From a virus, in IMG/VR virus record IMGVR_UViG_3300020411_001166, positions 1-47,160 of that record: a stretch of 47,160 nt of DNA; one strand, 5' to 3'. This document shows, piece by piece, positions 1 to 10,234 of the stretch; positions within the stretch are counted from its first letter, which is position 1; every line of letters begins with the position of its first letter. Made by a program: the position numbers and the translations under genes. Below the pieces are notes generated by a model. That model saw nothing but the letters and a program-made list of their open reading frames with translations. It searched no databases and was not told the DNA's origin.

Positions 1-3000
1 TAATAGTTCTAAACCTTCTTTTTGTAATTTTAAGTTTATTTTTCTTATGTCTTGAGAGTGTAATACCATTAATTGATTTGCTTTTATTTTTGCATCATTT
101 ATATTTTTAATAGAAGTATCTATGTATCTTACTGTGTTCTGCGCCCCATCTGTGGGCATAGCGATTTCCGCTTTAACCCTATCGCCTATTACAATAACTT
201 TTGTTGCTCTATCAAACATACTTGTATTTCCACTAACGCTCATTAGCCTATTATTAGATTTATAACTAATTTCATATCGTCTAAGTCCATATGAATCTTC
301 TAAATTTCTGAATTTTATTTGTTTATTTTTAATTTGATAATCTAATTGTTTTTTACTTGCTAAATAATTTATTGCATTTAATGATTCTACATCACTAAAG
401 TTTGCTAGTGAAACCATAGTCTTTTTATCTCTTGTAGTTATTTCATCATATTGTAATGGAGAATAATGCATTCCTCCACCAATTGTTATTGTAAATGGAC
501 TTGAAGTAGATTTAGCAGTTATTTTTCCAATTAAATATCCTGATTGATTATATATTACATCATTTATTTCTATATTAGTTGGAGTATTCAATAATGTAAT
601 TACATTACTACTAACACTATCTACAACTAACCCTGTATATTGTTTTAGGCTTTGTTCTATATCTACATCTAAATTAGAATCTTTAGCAATAGTTTCTATT
701 TCATTTTCTACCACACTTCCAATACTAAATGTAGTTCCTAAATAACAATGTGTTGGTTCTGTTTTTAATGCAGTTGGTATTGTTACTGCAAACGTTTTTC
801 CAAAAGAAACACAACCATTACCTGTTAATGTTCCATCATATTCAAATTTTAATTGAGGCGCAGATGTAGAAGTTTCATTGGTTAATGTTACTGTTAATGA
901 TTTTCTTTGTGAATTTATACCATCAGTAATATAACAATCTATTTCTTCTCCATTGCTTACAGGTAATATTGAAGCCGCATCAGATATTGTTCTTCTTTCT
1001 ATATAATTAGTGCTTAAAGCCGAATCATTTTCATCTATATTTAATAACATATACATTGAATAAAGACCTTCATTTTCTAGTTGCTTAGTTCTAGTAGTTT
1101 CACCCGTTAGTAGATTTTCTGGTAATATTTTATATTCTAATCCTGAATCGTGCATTGTGTTTATCTCTATATAATCTGGAGTATTATCAAAAGTAGTATC
1201 TGAAATACGCATTAACCTAAAATGACTTCCTTGAGTTGCAGTATCAATATCTGTATCAAATTTTAATTTATGAATTTTATGTGTTCCTGATGAATTTATA
1301 GTATGAGATATTATTTTTCCTATATATTTAGGAATACCTTTTGAGTTATAACTAGAAATACTTGCTTCTAAGGTTGGTAAATATTGTGCTGAACCGCTTG
1401 AACCACTCTCTATTCTATTAGATACAACATAATACCCTTCTAAGTTAGGAACGAAATTTAACCAATGGTGTTCAGAAGTAGAATCCATTGTAAATGATAT
1501 ATCATTATTAGCAGAAATACTTAAATCTCCTGAAGTATATTCATCTGATTCTTTCATATTAAATTGCGGTTTAATCATCATTTGCGCCGTAAACAATTCT
1601 CCATATTCACTATAACCACCTTGATTTTGACCATGATAAGTTCCCGCACCTGTATTAGATGTAACATCTGTTTTATTTACAAACGGATATGATTTAGTTT
1701 TAATTCCTAAAAATGCTTGTTTAACATCATTTACTGTTGTAGTATTGCTTCTTACCATTATATTTGCGGCGTGTTGGTTTATGTTACCAATTCCTGAACC
1801 TGCGTTTAAGAACCCTGTATAATATGTACTAAAAGAAGTTCCTTGATTAGTATTTAATGGTGAACTTACTAATTTAAGATTTATACCATCTTCATTATCA
1901 TTACTAGTTCCTTTTATGCTTCTTTTTAAATTTCTAAATAAACCAACACAAGTATTGTATATATTTCCCCCATTAGGTCTAGCAACTTTATACGCCACAT
2001 TATCTGAATTTACTATATTAAATCCACACATCGCAGAAATAACTTTAGAATAATGATAATAAGTATTTGTTGCATGGATATCAGTAGAAGCATGGAATAT
2101 AGAATTTCTTAAGTTTATAGCGTTTGCTAAAAATACAGTTGTTCCGCTTGATACTGTATTACCTGAATATGCTGATATATTAAATCTATTATTTACACTA
2201 TCCCAACTCAAAAGTGTAACATATTTACCACCAACATATATTGTATCACCTACTGCAAAATTAGTTTGGTTTCCTGATATATCTATTACAGTATCGCCAT
2301 TATTTAATGTTGCACCCAAAGTATCAGTTTTAGTATAACTGCTGGTTAATGCTGTTGATGTTCCCGAAAACGGCTTAACTTCGGAAACAATAGGTAAGAA
2401 AACATTAGGAGGGTAAAATATAGAACCACTATTAGAAGTGGGTTTTAATAAATTATAATTAAAATAATCCTTTTCTATATTAGGTCTTGCCAAATATATT
2501 TGAGTCATATTTATAGTTGATTTATTTTTTAATTCATTTAAATCATCACCGTCTGGGTTAAAAATATTATATGTAATAAGGTATGCATCATCTCCATCTT
2601 TTCTATATTTTACATAACTTCCAATATCTAATTCTGGTATCTCATATCTGTCTTTCAACGCTTCAAAATCAACAGAATTAAAGTGCCAATCAAAGGTTGC
2701 TTCGACTAATCTAATTATCCCCCACCTTCTAATTAAGGTAGGATTACTAATTGTTGAAGAAGAAATTTCGCTTAATTCATAGTTAGAATCTCTTTTAACA
2801 ACTGCTTTTGTTTTACCAGACCAACTGTGTGAAATATCTGAACCTTCTGTTCCATTTGATTCAAACATTAACCCAAAGTTATCTAAAGAATTTGTATTAC
2901 TACTAAATCCTAAACTATTGTGGCGCAAGAAAGAATCTGGTAATAAATCTCCTGTAGCATATAAATAGAACGGTCTTGCTCTATAATCATTATTTAATAA

Positions 3001-6000
3001 TTGATTTAAGTCATCTTCATTTAAATCATTTGAATATGTATCTCTATCTTCTGTTAAGTTATCTTTATTTTCTGAGTCTTTCCACCAATCAGTATCTTTT
3101 ATAACATTAGTTAGAGAAACATATCCATTTCCTAAAACCTTTCCACCACTTGTATAACCTGTTATTTTATGCGGTCTATTACCTGTTCTGTATATGCTAG
3201 TAGCAGGATTTTGTCCAAAAGCATCTGCACTATCATATGGTGGAATTATGGTATTTTCTTTAAATTTTTGAAAATCAGTAAATTTATACGTTTCATCGTG
3301 CGCATATATTGTTTTAAATCTGTTTTGTAATCTGTGCATATAGCCTCCTATTGGTGCATTTGAATTAACAAAATACATACTACTATTATACAAATTATTA
3401 CCACTAGGAGCATATCTAGTATCATTAAGATTTTTATCTGTTGTTCCTAATAAAACAGGAAAATTAGGTGCAAGAGTTATTATATTAACTCCTTCTGCTA
3501 CCTTAACTGTATCTACTACATGAAGATAAAGACTTGATGATATATCTTTATTTATTTCTGTAACATAATCTTCATTTTCTTTTGCTAATTTTAATAAAAA
3601 GTTATCATTTTGGCTTGTTAAATCTGCAACAGTTCCGCCGGAAGTTATTGTTTTTTCTAATCCTTTTGGTTTGTATATATTATATCCTAAACTACCATCT
3701 TCTAAATAATTACCATCATTAGAAGTAAGTTTTAAATCAGCATATGAAAAAGAATTTGATGCATAAGTAAAATTCATACCATTATTAAACACTAATCCTT
3801 TTTCAGATGTATGGGTAAAATCTGTTGGGTATTCTGCTTCTAAACTATTTACTCCTATGGCCTTTGCACCTGCTAAATATCTAGAAGATGAATTTAATGG
3901 ATTGTAATAATAAACAGAAGAGTTATCTGCAACATCTTTAGTAAGATAGTTTCTTAAAGTTATAGCAGTGTGATTAGTTGATGTTACATAAATACTCGTA
4001 TCAACCTCTCCAATAAATTCATAATTTTCATCAAATAATAATACATATTTAACTAAAGAACCTGTTTTATTTCCATCAACTCTTAATGTTGAACCACCTT
4101 CTTTACCAAATGCGCCGTAAACAGTAAATGTATTACTTAAATCTAAAGAAGGAACAAGTGTAGAATATACTATATCATCACTAAAGTTAAGATTTTTATT
4201 TACAGTATTAGTAATTAGATTTGCTGTTTTATCTCGACCTGTTAATCTAAAACCCATCAGTCCATTTTCATTATAATTATCCAAAGTATCTACTAGACCG
4301 TTAAATACTTCTTCATGTATTGTGTAGCCACCACCATAGTAAAACATTCTATGTTTAGGAGAATCTTGATAATAACTTCTATTAGGTTCTAATATTGAAA
4401 CGTATTGTAAATTCTTATCTCCATAATCAATTAATGTTTCATGGTTAGTAAATGCATTCATGCTAATTCTCATGTTATGCATTTTTGAATTATCTTTATC
4501 AATTGTATGTTCTTCTAATGTTAATCTATTATTCTGTGAAGTTATTACTTCTGTATCAGACGAAAACCCTAAATTAAATTTATTATTACTGTAATGACTA
4601 ATATAAATATCCGCATTTGTTACTGTTGGCGGAGTAGTATCGCTAGTCCAAGTATTTTCTGATTTTTTCTTTTTGTGGCTAACTTGAAATGATTGCTTAG
4701 TTTCATTAGTTTTTGAAGTAATAGAAGATACTCTATAATAATACTCTCCTATTAGAACAATTGAATCTGCGCCCAATATAGCAGAATAATCATAATCTGA
4801 TTTGTTATCTGTATTAACACTTGTATTATTATTAAATTCTAACGTATTGGAATTAGTTGTTACAGTGTTAGGTAATTTTCTAAATTTAATTGAATCTGAA
4901 AATATGCCATTTCTAATAACCATTTTAGAATCTAATTTATATTTAAGGTGTTGAATACCAGCATTATCAACACTAACTATTTCAGCATATTTAGACATTT
5001 TATTTCTAGGACTATTTACTGAAGTTTCTAAAGCCATTGGTATTTTGTCGTTCTTCAATGATGCGTTTACAAATCTTAAATATTTAGATGGGCCATTTAA
5101 TGTTCCATCTAAACTTGTTGTAGTTGTAGTGCTATCCGTTGAACTTCTTTTCATATTAGGAAATGCTTTGTGCCAAAATATAGGATTAAAAGTTCCTCCA
5201 CTATCAGTTTCATCAGTTGTTAAATTATTATCTACTAATAAAACATCTAATTTACTCCTTCCTAAATTTTGAATAGTATTATCATATTTTCTTTCTGTTT
5301 TAAATACTACACTTTGAATAGTAGTTCCTACTTTAACTGCTATATCTGTAGTATCTGTTCCACCACCGCTATTTAATGTTCCACTAGGCCTATAATAATC
5401 TAACGCTAACTTACCTGTTACACCATTAGTGCTTTTAGATTCTATATTACCTAAATAAGTTCCATCAGATTTAATTAAAGACATACCTTCGTTTAATTTA
5501 ATATAATCGGCGTTGGCTAACTGAAAGTATTTACTACCCGTTAAACTTCCTTGTTCATATTGAGATAATTCACCAACAGTATCGGTTAGATTAAAAGTAA
5601 ATGTTCCCCAATGTCTTGTTATTGTAATAGTATATTTTTCATTATAATTTAGTTGGTCATCTTCTTCTAATCTATCATTATAGAAATAAAATGTTGGTCT
5701 ATTCACGATACATATTTTATCGAATTTATCTGTAGAAGCAGAAGTATCTCCACGAAGACCATAACTAACTGCAACAACATCTGTTTCTGTTTTTAATGGC
5801 CCTTTGTAGATTTCAAATTCAGTTCCTTTCGGAATATTTCCTTTATATTTAGGAGTAAATTCTACACCATCACCAAAACTATCAAAAGAAGATAATCTAG
5901 TTATTTTAGCAAAATGAGGCCTTACTGATGTGGTATCATCTTCTTGAATATTAGGATTTAATATAATAAAATAATCCCTATTTTTAATGTCTAAACCTAT

Positions 6001-6441
6001 ATTACTATTGGGTGTATCTGAGGAAGCATGATATGTAGCAGGTTTATTTGTAACACCATGAGTTAATTGTGAATCATAAATTTTTACTTTATATGATGGA
6101 GTGTTTTCTTTATTAGTTCCAACATCACTTATATTACTTGAAGTTGGAAATAATCTATTTTGAATGTGAGATGTTGGTTTTTGATTAGTAGGCATATCTT
6201 GTGCATGAGGCCCATTTCTTATTTCAAAAAATAACATTGATACAACGGGTGCAGAATTAGAACCAACAGAAGGTAAATTATTTGTTTCATCTTCTAATCC
6301 ATTTGTCTTAAGAAGTGGATTTACTGATACATTTTTATATGCTTTAGATTTAGCATTAGTGCTAGATTTAGTAGTATAAGTTTCAGTAAATGTAGTTTCA
6401 TCTTCTCCAGCATTAAGAGGAAAAGTCATTTTACCGCTCAT
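1..6441 (-). CDS. Giant tail hub / baseplate-fibre protein, 3' end outside window
   Basis: The frame is open from an ATG at 6441 to the window edge (2147 codons, no stop), so the C-terminus is missing. The start follows GGTGATTGA and directly abuts the stop of the gene before it. Composition is rich in Ser, Thr, Asn and Tyr with beta-strand-like patterns, as in tail proteins. Around residue 700 it reads GLMGFRLTGRDKTANL, and near the visible end FDRATKVIVIGDRVKA followed by a helical stretch starting NDAKIKANQLM. Both segments resemble the central hub (gp27/gpD-like) of tailed phages. Position after tape measure and two baseplate-type genes supports a tail-tip role. I infer a fusion of hub and fibre-like domains; the domain limits cannot be drawn by eye. 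Confidence 0.75.
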   Translation of the reverse strand, partial: MSGKMTFPLNAGEDETTFTETYTTKSSTNAKSKAYKNVSVNPLLKTNGLEDETNNLPSVGSNSAPVVSMLFFEIRNGPHAQDMPTNQKPTSHIQNRLFPTSSNISDVGTNKENTPSYKVKIYDSQLTHGVTNKPATYHASSDTPNSNIGLDIKNRDYFIILNPNIQEDDTTSVRPHFAKITRLSSFDSFGDGVEFTPKYKGNIPKGTEFEIYKGPLKTETDVVAVSYGLRGDTSASTDKFDKICIVNRPTFYFYNDRLEEDDQLNYNEKYTITITRHWGTFTFNLTDTVGELSQYEQGSLTGSKYFQLANADYIKLNEGMSLIKSDGTYLGNIESKSTNGVTGKLALDYYRPSGTLNSGGGTDTTDIAVKVGTTIQSVVFKTERKYDNTIQNLGRSKLDVLLVDNNLTTDETDSGGTFNPIFWHKAFPNMKRSSTDSTTTTTSLDGTLNGPSKYLRFVNASLKNDKIPMALETSVNSPRNKMSKYAEIVSVDNAGIQHLKYKLDSKMVIRNGIFSDSIKFRKLPNTVTTNSNTLEFNNNTSVNTDNKSDYDYSAILGADSIVLIGEYYYRVSSITSKTNETKQSFQVSHKKKKSENTWTSDTTPPTVTNADIYISHYSNNKFNLGFSSDTEVITSQNNRLTLEEHTIDKDNSKMHNMRISMNAFTNHETLIDYGDKNLQYVSILEPNRSYYQDSPKHRMFYYGGGYTIHEEVFNGLVDTLDNYNENGLMGFRLTGRDKTANLITNTVNKNLNFSDDIVYSTLVPSLDLSNTFTVYGAFGKEGGSTLRVDGNKTGSLVKYVLLFDENYEFIGEVDTSIYVTSTNHTAITLRNYLTKDVADNSSVYYYNPLNSSSRYLAGAKAIGVNSLEAEYPTDFTHTSEKGLVFNNGMNFTYASNSFSYADLKLTSNDGNYLEDGSLGYNIYKPKGLEKTITSGGTVADLTSQNDNFLLKLAKENEDYVTEINKDISSSLYLHVVDTVKVAEGVNIITLAPNFPVLLGTTDKNLNDTRYAPSGNNLYNSSMYFVNSNAPIGGYMHRLQNRFKTIYAHDETYKFTDFQKFKENTIIPPYDSADAFGQNPATSIYRTGNRPHKITGYTSGGKVLGNGYVSLTNVIKDTDWWKDSENKDNLTEDRDTYSNDLNEDDLNQLLNNDYRARPFYLYATGDLLPDSFLRHNSLGFSSNTNSLDNFGLMFESNGTEGSDISHSWSGKTKAVVKRDSNYELSEISSSTISNPTLIRRWGIIRLVEATFDWHFNSVDFEALKDRYEIPELDIGSYVKYRKDGDDAYLITYNIFNPDGDDLNELKNKSTINMTQIYLARPNIEKDYFNYNLLKPTSNSGSIFYPPNVFLPIVSEVKPFSGTSTALTSSYTKTDTLGATLNNGDTVIDISGNQTNFAVGDTIYVGGKYVTLLSWDSVNNRFNISAYSGNTVSSGTTVFLANAINLRNSIFHASTDIHATNTYYHYSKVISAMCGFNIVNSDNVAYKVARPNGGNIYNTCVGLFRNLKRSIKGTSNDNEDGINLKLVSSPLNTNQGTSFSTYYTGFLNAGSGIGNINQHAANIMVRSNTTTVNDVKQAFLGIKTKSYPFVNKTDVTSNTGAGTYHGQNQGGYSEYGELFTAQMMIKPQFNMKESDEYTSGDLSISANNDISFTMDSTSEHHWLNFVPNLEGYYVVSNRIESGSSGSAQYLPTLEASISSYNSKGIPKYIGKIISHTINSSGTHKIHKLKFDTDIDTATQGSHFRLMRISDTTFDNTPDYIEINTMHDSGLEYKILPENLLTGETTRTKQLENEGLYSMYMLLNIDENDSALSTNYIERRTISDAASILPVSNGEEIDCYITDGINSQRKSLTVTLTNETSTSAPQLKFEYDGTLTGNGCVSFGKTFAVTIPTALKTEPTHCYLGTTFSIGSVVENEIETIAKDSNLDVDIEQSLKQYTGLVVDSVSSNVITLLNTPTNIEINDVIYNQSGYLIGKITAKSTSSPFTITIGGGMHYSPLQYDEITTRDKKTMVSLANFSDVESLNAINYLASKKQLDYQIKNKQIKFRNLEDSYGLRRYEISYKSNNRLMSVSGNTSMFDRATKVIVIGDRVKAEIAMPTDGAQNTVRYIDTSIKNINDAKIKANQLMVLHSQDIRKINLKLQKEGLELL

Positions 6442-7419
6442 TCAATCACCAAACCTATAATAAAACATAATACTACTATAACTAGGAGTTAATGTAACTA
6501 ATGTTGGAGATGCTTTACTTCCTTTGTATAATGCAATTTCATATAATTCTCCCATAAACTGAGTAGTTTTATTTGTTCCATCTTTACCAATAAAACAATC
6601 ACTTGCATTAAATGAAAATGAAGCGGGTGCATCATATCTTCCGATTTCTTGGTTATTTAACATTATTTGTATAGAACCACCATAATGATATACACAAGTT
6701 ATTTTATATATTTGTTCTACATAAAATGCTTCTTTTGGTTGTGAAACATATATTTTTGCAGTATGATTAGATGCATCAGCAACAGTAATTGTTGTTGAAG
6801 ATGCAATCGTTACAGTGCCTAAACTAACACCATTCGCATTAAATATTTCAGAACCCGTTGCAAGTTTTGAAACATTGCTAGAAGTTAATGTTATTGTATT
6901 TCCACTAACTGTTGAATCAGCCTGTAATAATGTTAAAGACGTGGACATATCATTATAATAACCATTTTCATCATAATATCCATATAATGTATTAACAGGT
7001 CTTATTAATGTTGGAGTAGTAATATCCGAATCTAATCCATCTATACCTACGCCTATTCTGTATTCTGCGGGTTGATTCTTGTTATGAACGGTAGTATTTT
7101 CTAAATATAATTGAAATTTAGTATTATAAAATAACATCATTTTATGTGAATATCTATTTGTACTAAAATAACTTCCGCTTTGTGTTGAATTTGTTGTTCC
7201 TATTGGTGCTGTTTTTGTAGAAGTTAATACTTCATCCGTAGTATTACCATTTACATCATATGGTGTTATTAATGCTTCAATAACAAAACCTTCGGATAAA
7301 TTCCAAAGATTTCCTTTTGATGTTGAGATGTTGCTATCTGCATATGGTATTTTTAAATAACCATCAGACATTACAGGGAAAACTAATGCTTTAGAATTTC
7401 CTAAATATACATTAGCCAT
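6442..7419 (-). CDS. Tail protein with lectin-like (LamG/concanavalin A-like) fold
   Basis: 325 aa, started by ATG after AGGTGAGTTA. The region around residues 38-55 (NLWNLSEGFVIEALITPYD) and the C-terminal ELYEIALYKG followed by a YYRFGD end have the beta-sandwich rhythm of laminin-G/concanavalin A-like domains common in virion adsorption proteins. A Thr/Ser-rich insertion sits near residues 170-220. It lies between baseplate-type genes and the giant tail protein, so host-surface glycan binding is plausible. The fold call is by pattern, not by search. Confidence 0.55.
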   Translation of the reverse strand: MANVYLGNSKALVFPVMSDGYLKIPYADSNISTSKGNLWNLSEGFVIEALITPYDVNGNTTDEVLTSTKTAPIGTTNSTQSGSYFSTNRYSHKMMLFYNTKFQLYLENTTVHNKNQPAEYRIGVGIDGLDSDITTPTLIRPVNTLYGYYDENGYYNDMSTSLTLLQADSTVSGNTITLTSSNVSKLATGSEIFNANGVSLGTVTIASSTTITVADASNHTAKIYVSQPKEAFYVEQIYKITCVYHYGGSIQIMLNNQEIGRYDAPASFSFNASDCFIGKDGTNKTTQFMGELYEIALYKGSKASPTLVTLTPSYSSIMFYYRFGD

Positions 7420-7427
7420 TAACTCAC

Positions 7428-8132
7428 CTAGTCAAACATATTATCATTAATTACTACTGCTTCTTCAAACTCTAATTGGAAGTTTAAATGTGGAAATTCT
7501 GCACCACTAATTGTTGTCGAGAAACTTCTAATAAATCCTTGTGTTCCTATCATTTCATCAGTGCTTGTTACTGCATCAAAATAATTTCCCGGACTTGATT
7601 CGGTATTACCAGATAATGCAGTAAAATCATTATCATAGAATCTATTTTTCCAATGCCAACTTGTTTTGGGTAAATTATCAATAGTAGTATTATCATCATA
7701 ACCTGCTCTATTATTAAAATCATTTCCTATTCTACTAGGATAAAGTATAATTATTTTATCTAAACTTTGGTCTTTTTGAAACGAACTTGAATCTACATAT
7801 GAATGTATTAATTGTGCTAATTCAAAAGAAGTAAATTTTCTATTATCTTTATCAGATGCAGATGTTTTACTTTTTGATATGGTTTGTTCTAATAATAAAC
7901 CGGACATTGAAATTGTTTTACTTGCTAATCCCATATCAAAGGCAACATTTGTAGATTCTCCTCTAACTGCACCTGAGAATGGAATTGGTAAATTTGGAGT
8001 CATTTTAGATATGCTTAATGTTATATCAGTTACATACAGTGGTATTCTATTTACAAGACTAGCACTGTCCGGCAAAGAATCTCTCCTTCTTGCTAATTCA
8101 AGAAATACATTAATATTATCTGCTACCGTCAA
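7428..8132 (-). CDS. Baseplate / distal tail protein
   Basis: 234 aa. The start is a TTG whose last two bases form part of the TGA stop of the tape measure gene (TTGA overlap), with GGTGA seven bases upstream. The C-terminal segment (FIRSFSTTISGAEFPHLNFQ, then an acidic strand) looks like the beta-rich end of distal-tail or baseplate wedge proteins. Order tube, chaperones, tape measure, this gene, hub matches the siphovirus distal tail position. I recognise no catalytic motif. Confidence 0.5.
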   Translation of the reverse strand: MTVADNINVFLELARRRDSLPDSASLVNRIPLYVTDITLSISKMTPNLPIPFSGAVRGESTNVAFDMGLASKTISMSGLLLEQTISKSKTSASDKDNRKFTSFELAQLIHSYVDSSSFQKDQSLDKIIILYPSRIGNDFNNRAGYDDNTTIDNLPKTSWHWKNRFYDNDFTALSGNTESSPGNYFDAVTSTDEMIGTQGFIRSFSTTISGAEFPHLNFQLEFEEAVVINDNMFD

Positions 8133-9607
8133 AACGCATTCACCGACCTATTAGTTCTGTTTATTCTTCTATTCATTTCTGCTGATAGTTTATTTGCTAT
8201 ATCCTTAATCTCAGCATCAGTAGCACCAACTCTACCATTTACATGAATATTTATTGTATGGCCCATCATAGCCTGAGATTGTGCATTAGAATGAACTCTT
8301 GCGCCTCTTGGTAAATTAACTAATTCTGGCCCTCTTTCTCCAACAACCGCTACTCCACCTTTTTTAATTAATCCACCCGTATGAAGGCCCGGAATAAATG
8401 AAAGGTCAGGTTTAAATGTAAAAAGTTTCGCTACAATATAATCTATTACTGCATTAAATCCTGCTTTAACTAAACCAATTAATACTTTTCCTAGACCCCA
8501 TACTAAATTTCCTAAGAACATAAATATATTTGGTAATAATTCAGTAAAGTAAATATCTAATACCTTTAAAAAATCTCCTTCCCAAACTGCTTTGAATATT
8601 TGATAAAAGTCATATAATATCGCTCTTAAATATCCCCAAGCCTTTTCAAAGAATCGTTTATTTTTATTAAATGCCTCTTTTAAGAACGGCCATAATTTTC
8701 TAATAATGCCAACTACTACTGTTATTGCTACTAAAAATAAAGCAAAATACATGATTGCTTTACCTAACACTGCTAAACCTATTGTTGCAAATTTAGAAAC
8801 TGATTCAAGAAATTTAAACTTTTTTATTTTCATCATCAATTTTCTCATTCCACTAGCATTTTCTTTATTCAATTTAAACCTCATGTCGAGGCTACCATCT
8901 TTTTTTCTTGGGCCTAATGGCCCTTTATCAACGAAAAAATCTTTTGTTTTTCCAAATACTTTTGTTAAAGGTGCTAATGTTTCTTTACCAGCAAACTGTA
9001 AGGATGAACCGAGATAGTTAAAACGGGCATCTTTAAACGGTTTAAAGGTTTTTTCTCCGGGTTTTTTCTGACTAAAATGTTCATCAAATCTACTTCCTAT
9101 ATTAAAAATGTTATCTTTTGCCTTTTTTGTAATTGCCGTTTTAAGTTTTTTATTTCTAAATTTTATTAAATCTCCCATTTCTTTTTTAGTACCTCTATAA
9201 TATTCTTTAGCAGCATCTAACGCTTTTTCATGTCCAACCCCTGTATCTTTAATCATTTTATATATTTTATTTCCAGAAGGGCTTTTTTCTAAATCTTTCA
9301 TTTCATCTTTTAATTGTGCGTAAGAGTCTGCTAATTTGATATTACTTTCTAATCCATCTATAATCGCTTTTCTTTGTTTATTTAATCTTTCAGTATATAT
9401 TTGCGAAATGTTACCTAATGCTCTAATGTAATTCTGTAATCTCCAAAACTGCGTTCCTGAAGCAAACCTACTAATAACAGTCCAATATTTACTTTTTGTT
9501 ACTTCTGCAAATCCAGCAACTAAACCTTCATTAGCCTCACCTAAATCTTTTATTGCCGCAGTTAAGGCATTAGTTGTTTTAACATTTTTTAAATCATCTT
9601 CCGCCAA
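8129..9607 (-). CDS. Tape measure protein
   Basis: 492 aa, TTG start after AGGTGAAGTAGT. The N-terminal half is helical and Lys-rich. A strongly hydrophobic stretch lies near residues 270-310 and a second weaker one near 350-390. The C-terminal part has the hallmark GGLIKKGGVAVVGERGPELV followed by LPRGARVHSN, seen at the end of many tape measure proteins. The family sets tail length and is ejected through the tail. At about 0.15 nm per residue, 492 aa implies a tail near 74 nm, which is short. It directly follows the two chaperone frames. Confidence 0.85.
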   Translation of the reverse strand: MAEDDLKNVKTTNALTAAIKDLGEANEGLVAGFAEVTKSKYWTVISRFASGTQFWRLQNYIRALGNISQIYTERLNKQRKAIIDGLESNIKLADSYAQLKDEMKDLEKSPSGNKIYKMIKDTGVGHEKALDAAKEYYRGTKKEMGDLIKFRNKKLKTAITKKAKDNIFNIGSRFDEHFSQKKPGEKTFKPFKDARFNYLGSSLQFAGKETLAPLTKVFGKTKDFFVDKGPLGPRKKDGSLDMRFKLNKENASGMRKLMMKIKKFKFLESVSKFATIGLAVLGKAIMYFALFLVAITVVVGIIRKLWPFLKEAFNKNKRFFEKAWGYLRAILYDFYQIFKAVWEGDFLKVLDIYFTELLPNIFMFLGNLVWGLGKVLIGLVKAGFNAVIDYIVAKLFTFKPDLSFIPGLHTGGLIKKGGVAVVGERGPELVNLPRGARVHSNAQSQAMMGHTINIHVNGRVGATDAEIKDIANKLSAEMNRRINRTNRSVNAF

Positions 9608-9608
9608 A

Positions 9609-9824
9609 CTACTTCACCTGCCTTTTTACCTTATCAAGTTCTTCCATTTCTAATGCTTTTACTTGACCATGTATTGCTAACATTTTAACTACTAATTCAA
9701 TAGGAGTATTCTTCGCATCAACCGGATTAATTTTAAATAAATCACAATAAGTATATAACATTATGTCCATTGCTATATTAGGGCTTACTTGTTGTCCTTG
9801 CAATGCTTTCTTTACATCTCTTGA
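9609..9824 (-). CDS. Tail assembly chaperone T domain, made by -1 frameshift from gpG
   Basis: The frame is open from 9824 (codon TCA after the slip) to a TAG at 9611-9609, adding 71 residues. A TTG at 9803 could start a 64-aa product but has no ribosome binding site in front. The frame lies exactly -1 to the gpG-like gene and overlaps its 3' end across a GGGAAAT heptamer. Lambda gpG/gpGT and many siphoviruses use this arrangement, where the longer product binds the tape measure and tube protein. The G-T fusion would be 190 aa. Confidence 0.7.
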   Translation of the reverse strand, partial: SRDVKKALQGQQVSPNIAMDIMLYTYCDLFKINPVDAKNTPIELVVKMLAIHGQVKALEMEELDKVKRQVK

Positions 9825-10180
9825 TTTCCCGTATCATCCCCTAAGAAATCATCAAAGGGATTAGGTAATACCTCTTTAAGTTGAGCACCAACATAAGGGT
9901 TTAATCTTAACAACTCAATGGTTGTTAATTGTGGTTCAGTCTTTTCCACGAAGTTTTCGACCATAAACCTATACATCTTATTTAGGTCTAAGTCCATTGA
10001 CTGAGAAGACGTATCAATATCCATAACGCTGGATAACGCCTGTTCTACTTGAAGCCATGTGGGTTCTTTTATCCACACCTTCAAGTGTTCATCTGAATCG
10101 GGGCTAATTTTAAGAAAATAGCATTCTGTATTAACCTTCGCAAATAATAAATTTTTGTCGCTTACAACATTCTTTTCCAT
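9812..10180 (-). CDS. Tail assembly chaperone (gpG-like)
   Basis: 122 aa, ATG start with AGGTGG at the usual distance. The sequence is acidic and mostly helical, with a C-terminal DDFLGDDTGNQEM tail. I assign it from position between tail tube and tape measure, size, and the frameshift site in its last codons, not from similarity. Its ribosome binding site lies inside an inverted repeat (10185-10234), so its translation may be limited by RNA structure. It is preceded by the longest non-coding stretch in the window. Confidence 0.65.
   Translation of the reverse strand: MEKNVVSDKNLLFAKVNTECYFLKISPDSDEHLKVWIKEPTWLQVEQALSSVMDIDTSSQSMDLDLNKMYRFMVENFVEKTEPQLTTIELLRLNPYVGAQLKEVLPNPFDDFLGDDTGNQEM
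9824..9830 (-). other. Programmed -1 ribosomal frameshift slippery site
   Basis: The minus strand reads ACG GGA AAT CAA in the gpG frame, containing the heptamer G GGA AAT (X XXY YYZ type). Slipping back one base gives GGG AAA TCA and enters the downstream frame. Lambda uses the near-identical GGGAAAG. The gpG stop TAA is at 9814-9812, ten bases past the heptamer. Confidence 0.7.
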
Positions 10181-10184
10181 TTAT

Positions 10185-10234
10185 ATTCCACCTAACATCA
10201 AACCAACAAACAAACAAACGTGTGTTGGTGGAAT
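10185..10234 (-). promoter_or_regulatory. Inverted repeat sequestering the gpG ribosome binding site
   Basis: On the RNA strand ATTCCACCAACA (10234-10223) can pair with TGTTAGGTGGAAT (10197-10185), twelve pairs with one bulge. The 3' arm contains AGGTGG, the ribosome binding site of the chaperone ATG at 10180. The loop holds a (GTTT)n run. I infer translational control of chaperone level; no ligand-binding domain is recognised. Confidence 0.55.

Noticed and set aside
5045-5272. Open frames on the plus strand throughout the window (for example here and at 28248-28616 and 8706-9017)
   Set aside because: They lie opposite well-supported minus-strand genes, lack ribosome binding sites and have hydrophobic or low-complexity products typical of antisense frames in AT-rich DNA.
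8129-9607. Contractile tail with sheath
   Set aside because: Only one tube-type gene and no sheath-like gene lies between the terminator and tape measure; siphovirus morphology is more consistent.
9609-9803. Independent gene starting at TTG 9803
   Set aside because: No ribosome binding site upstream, and the frame is open across a GGGAAAT heptamer, so frameshift production is the better model.
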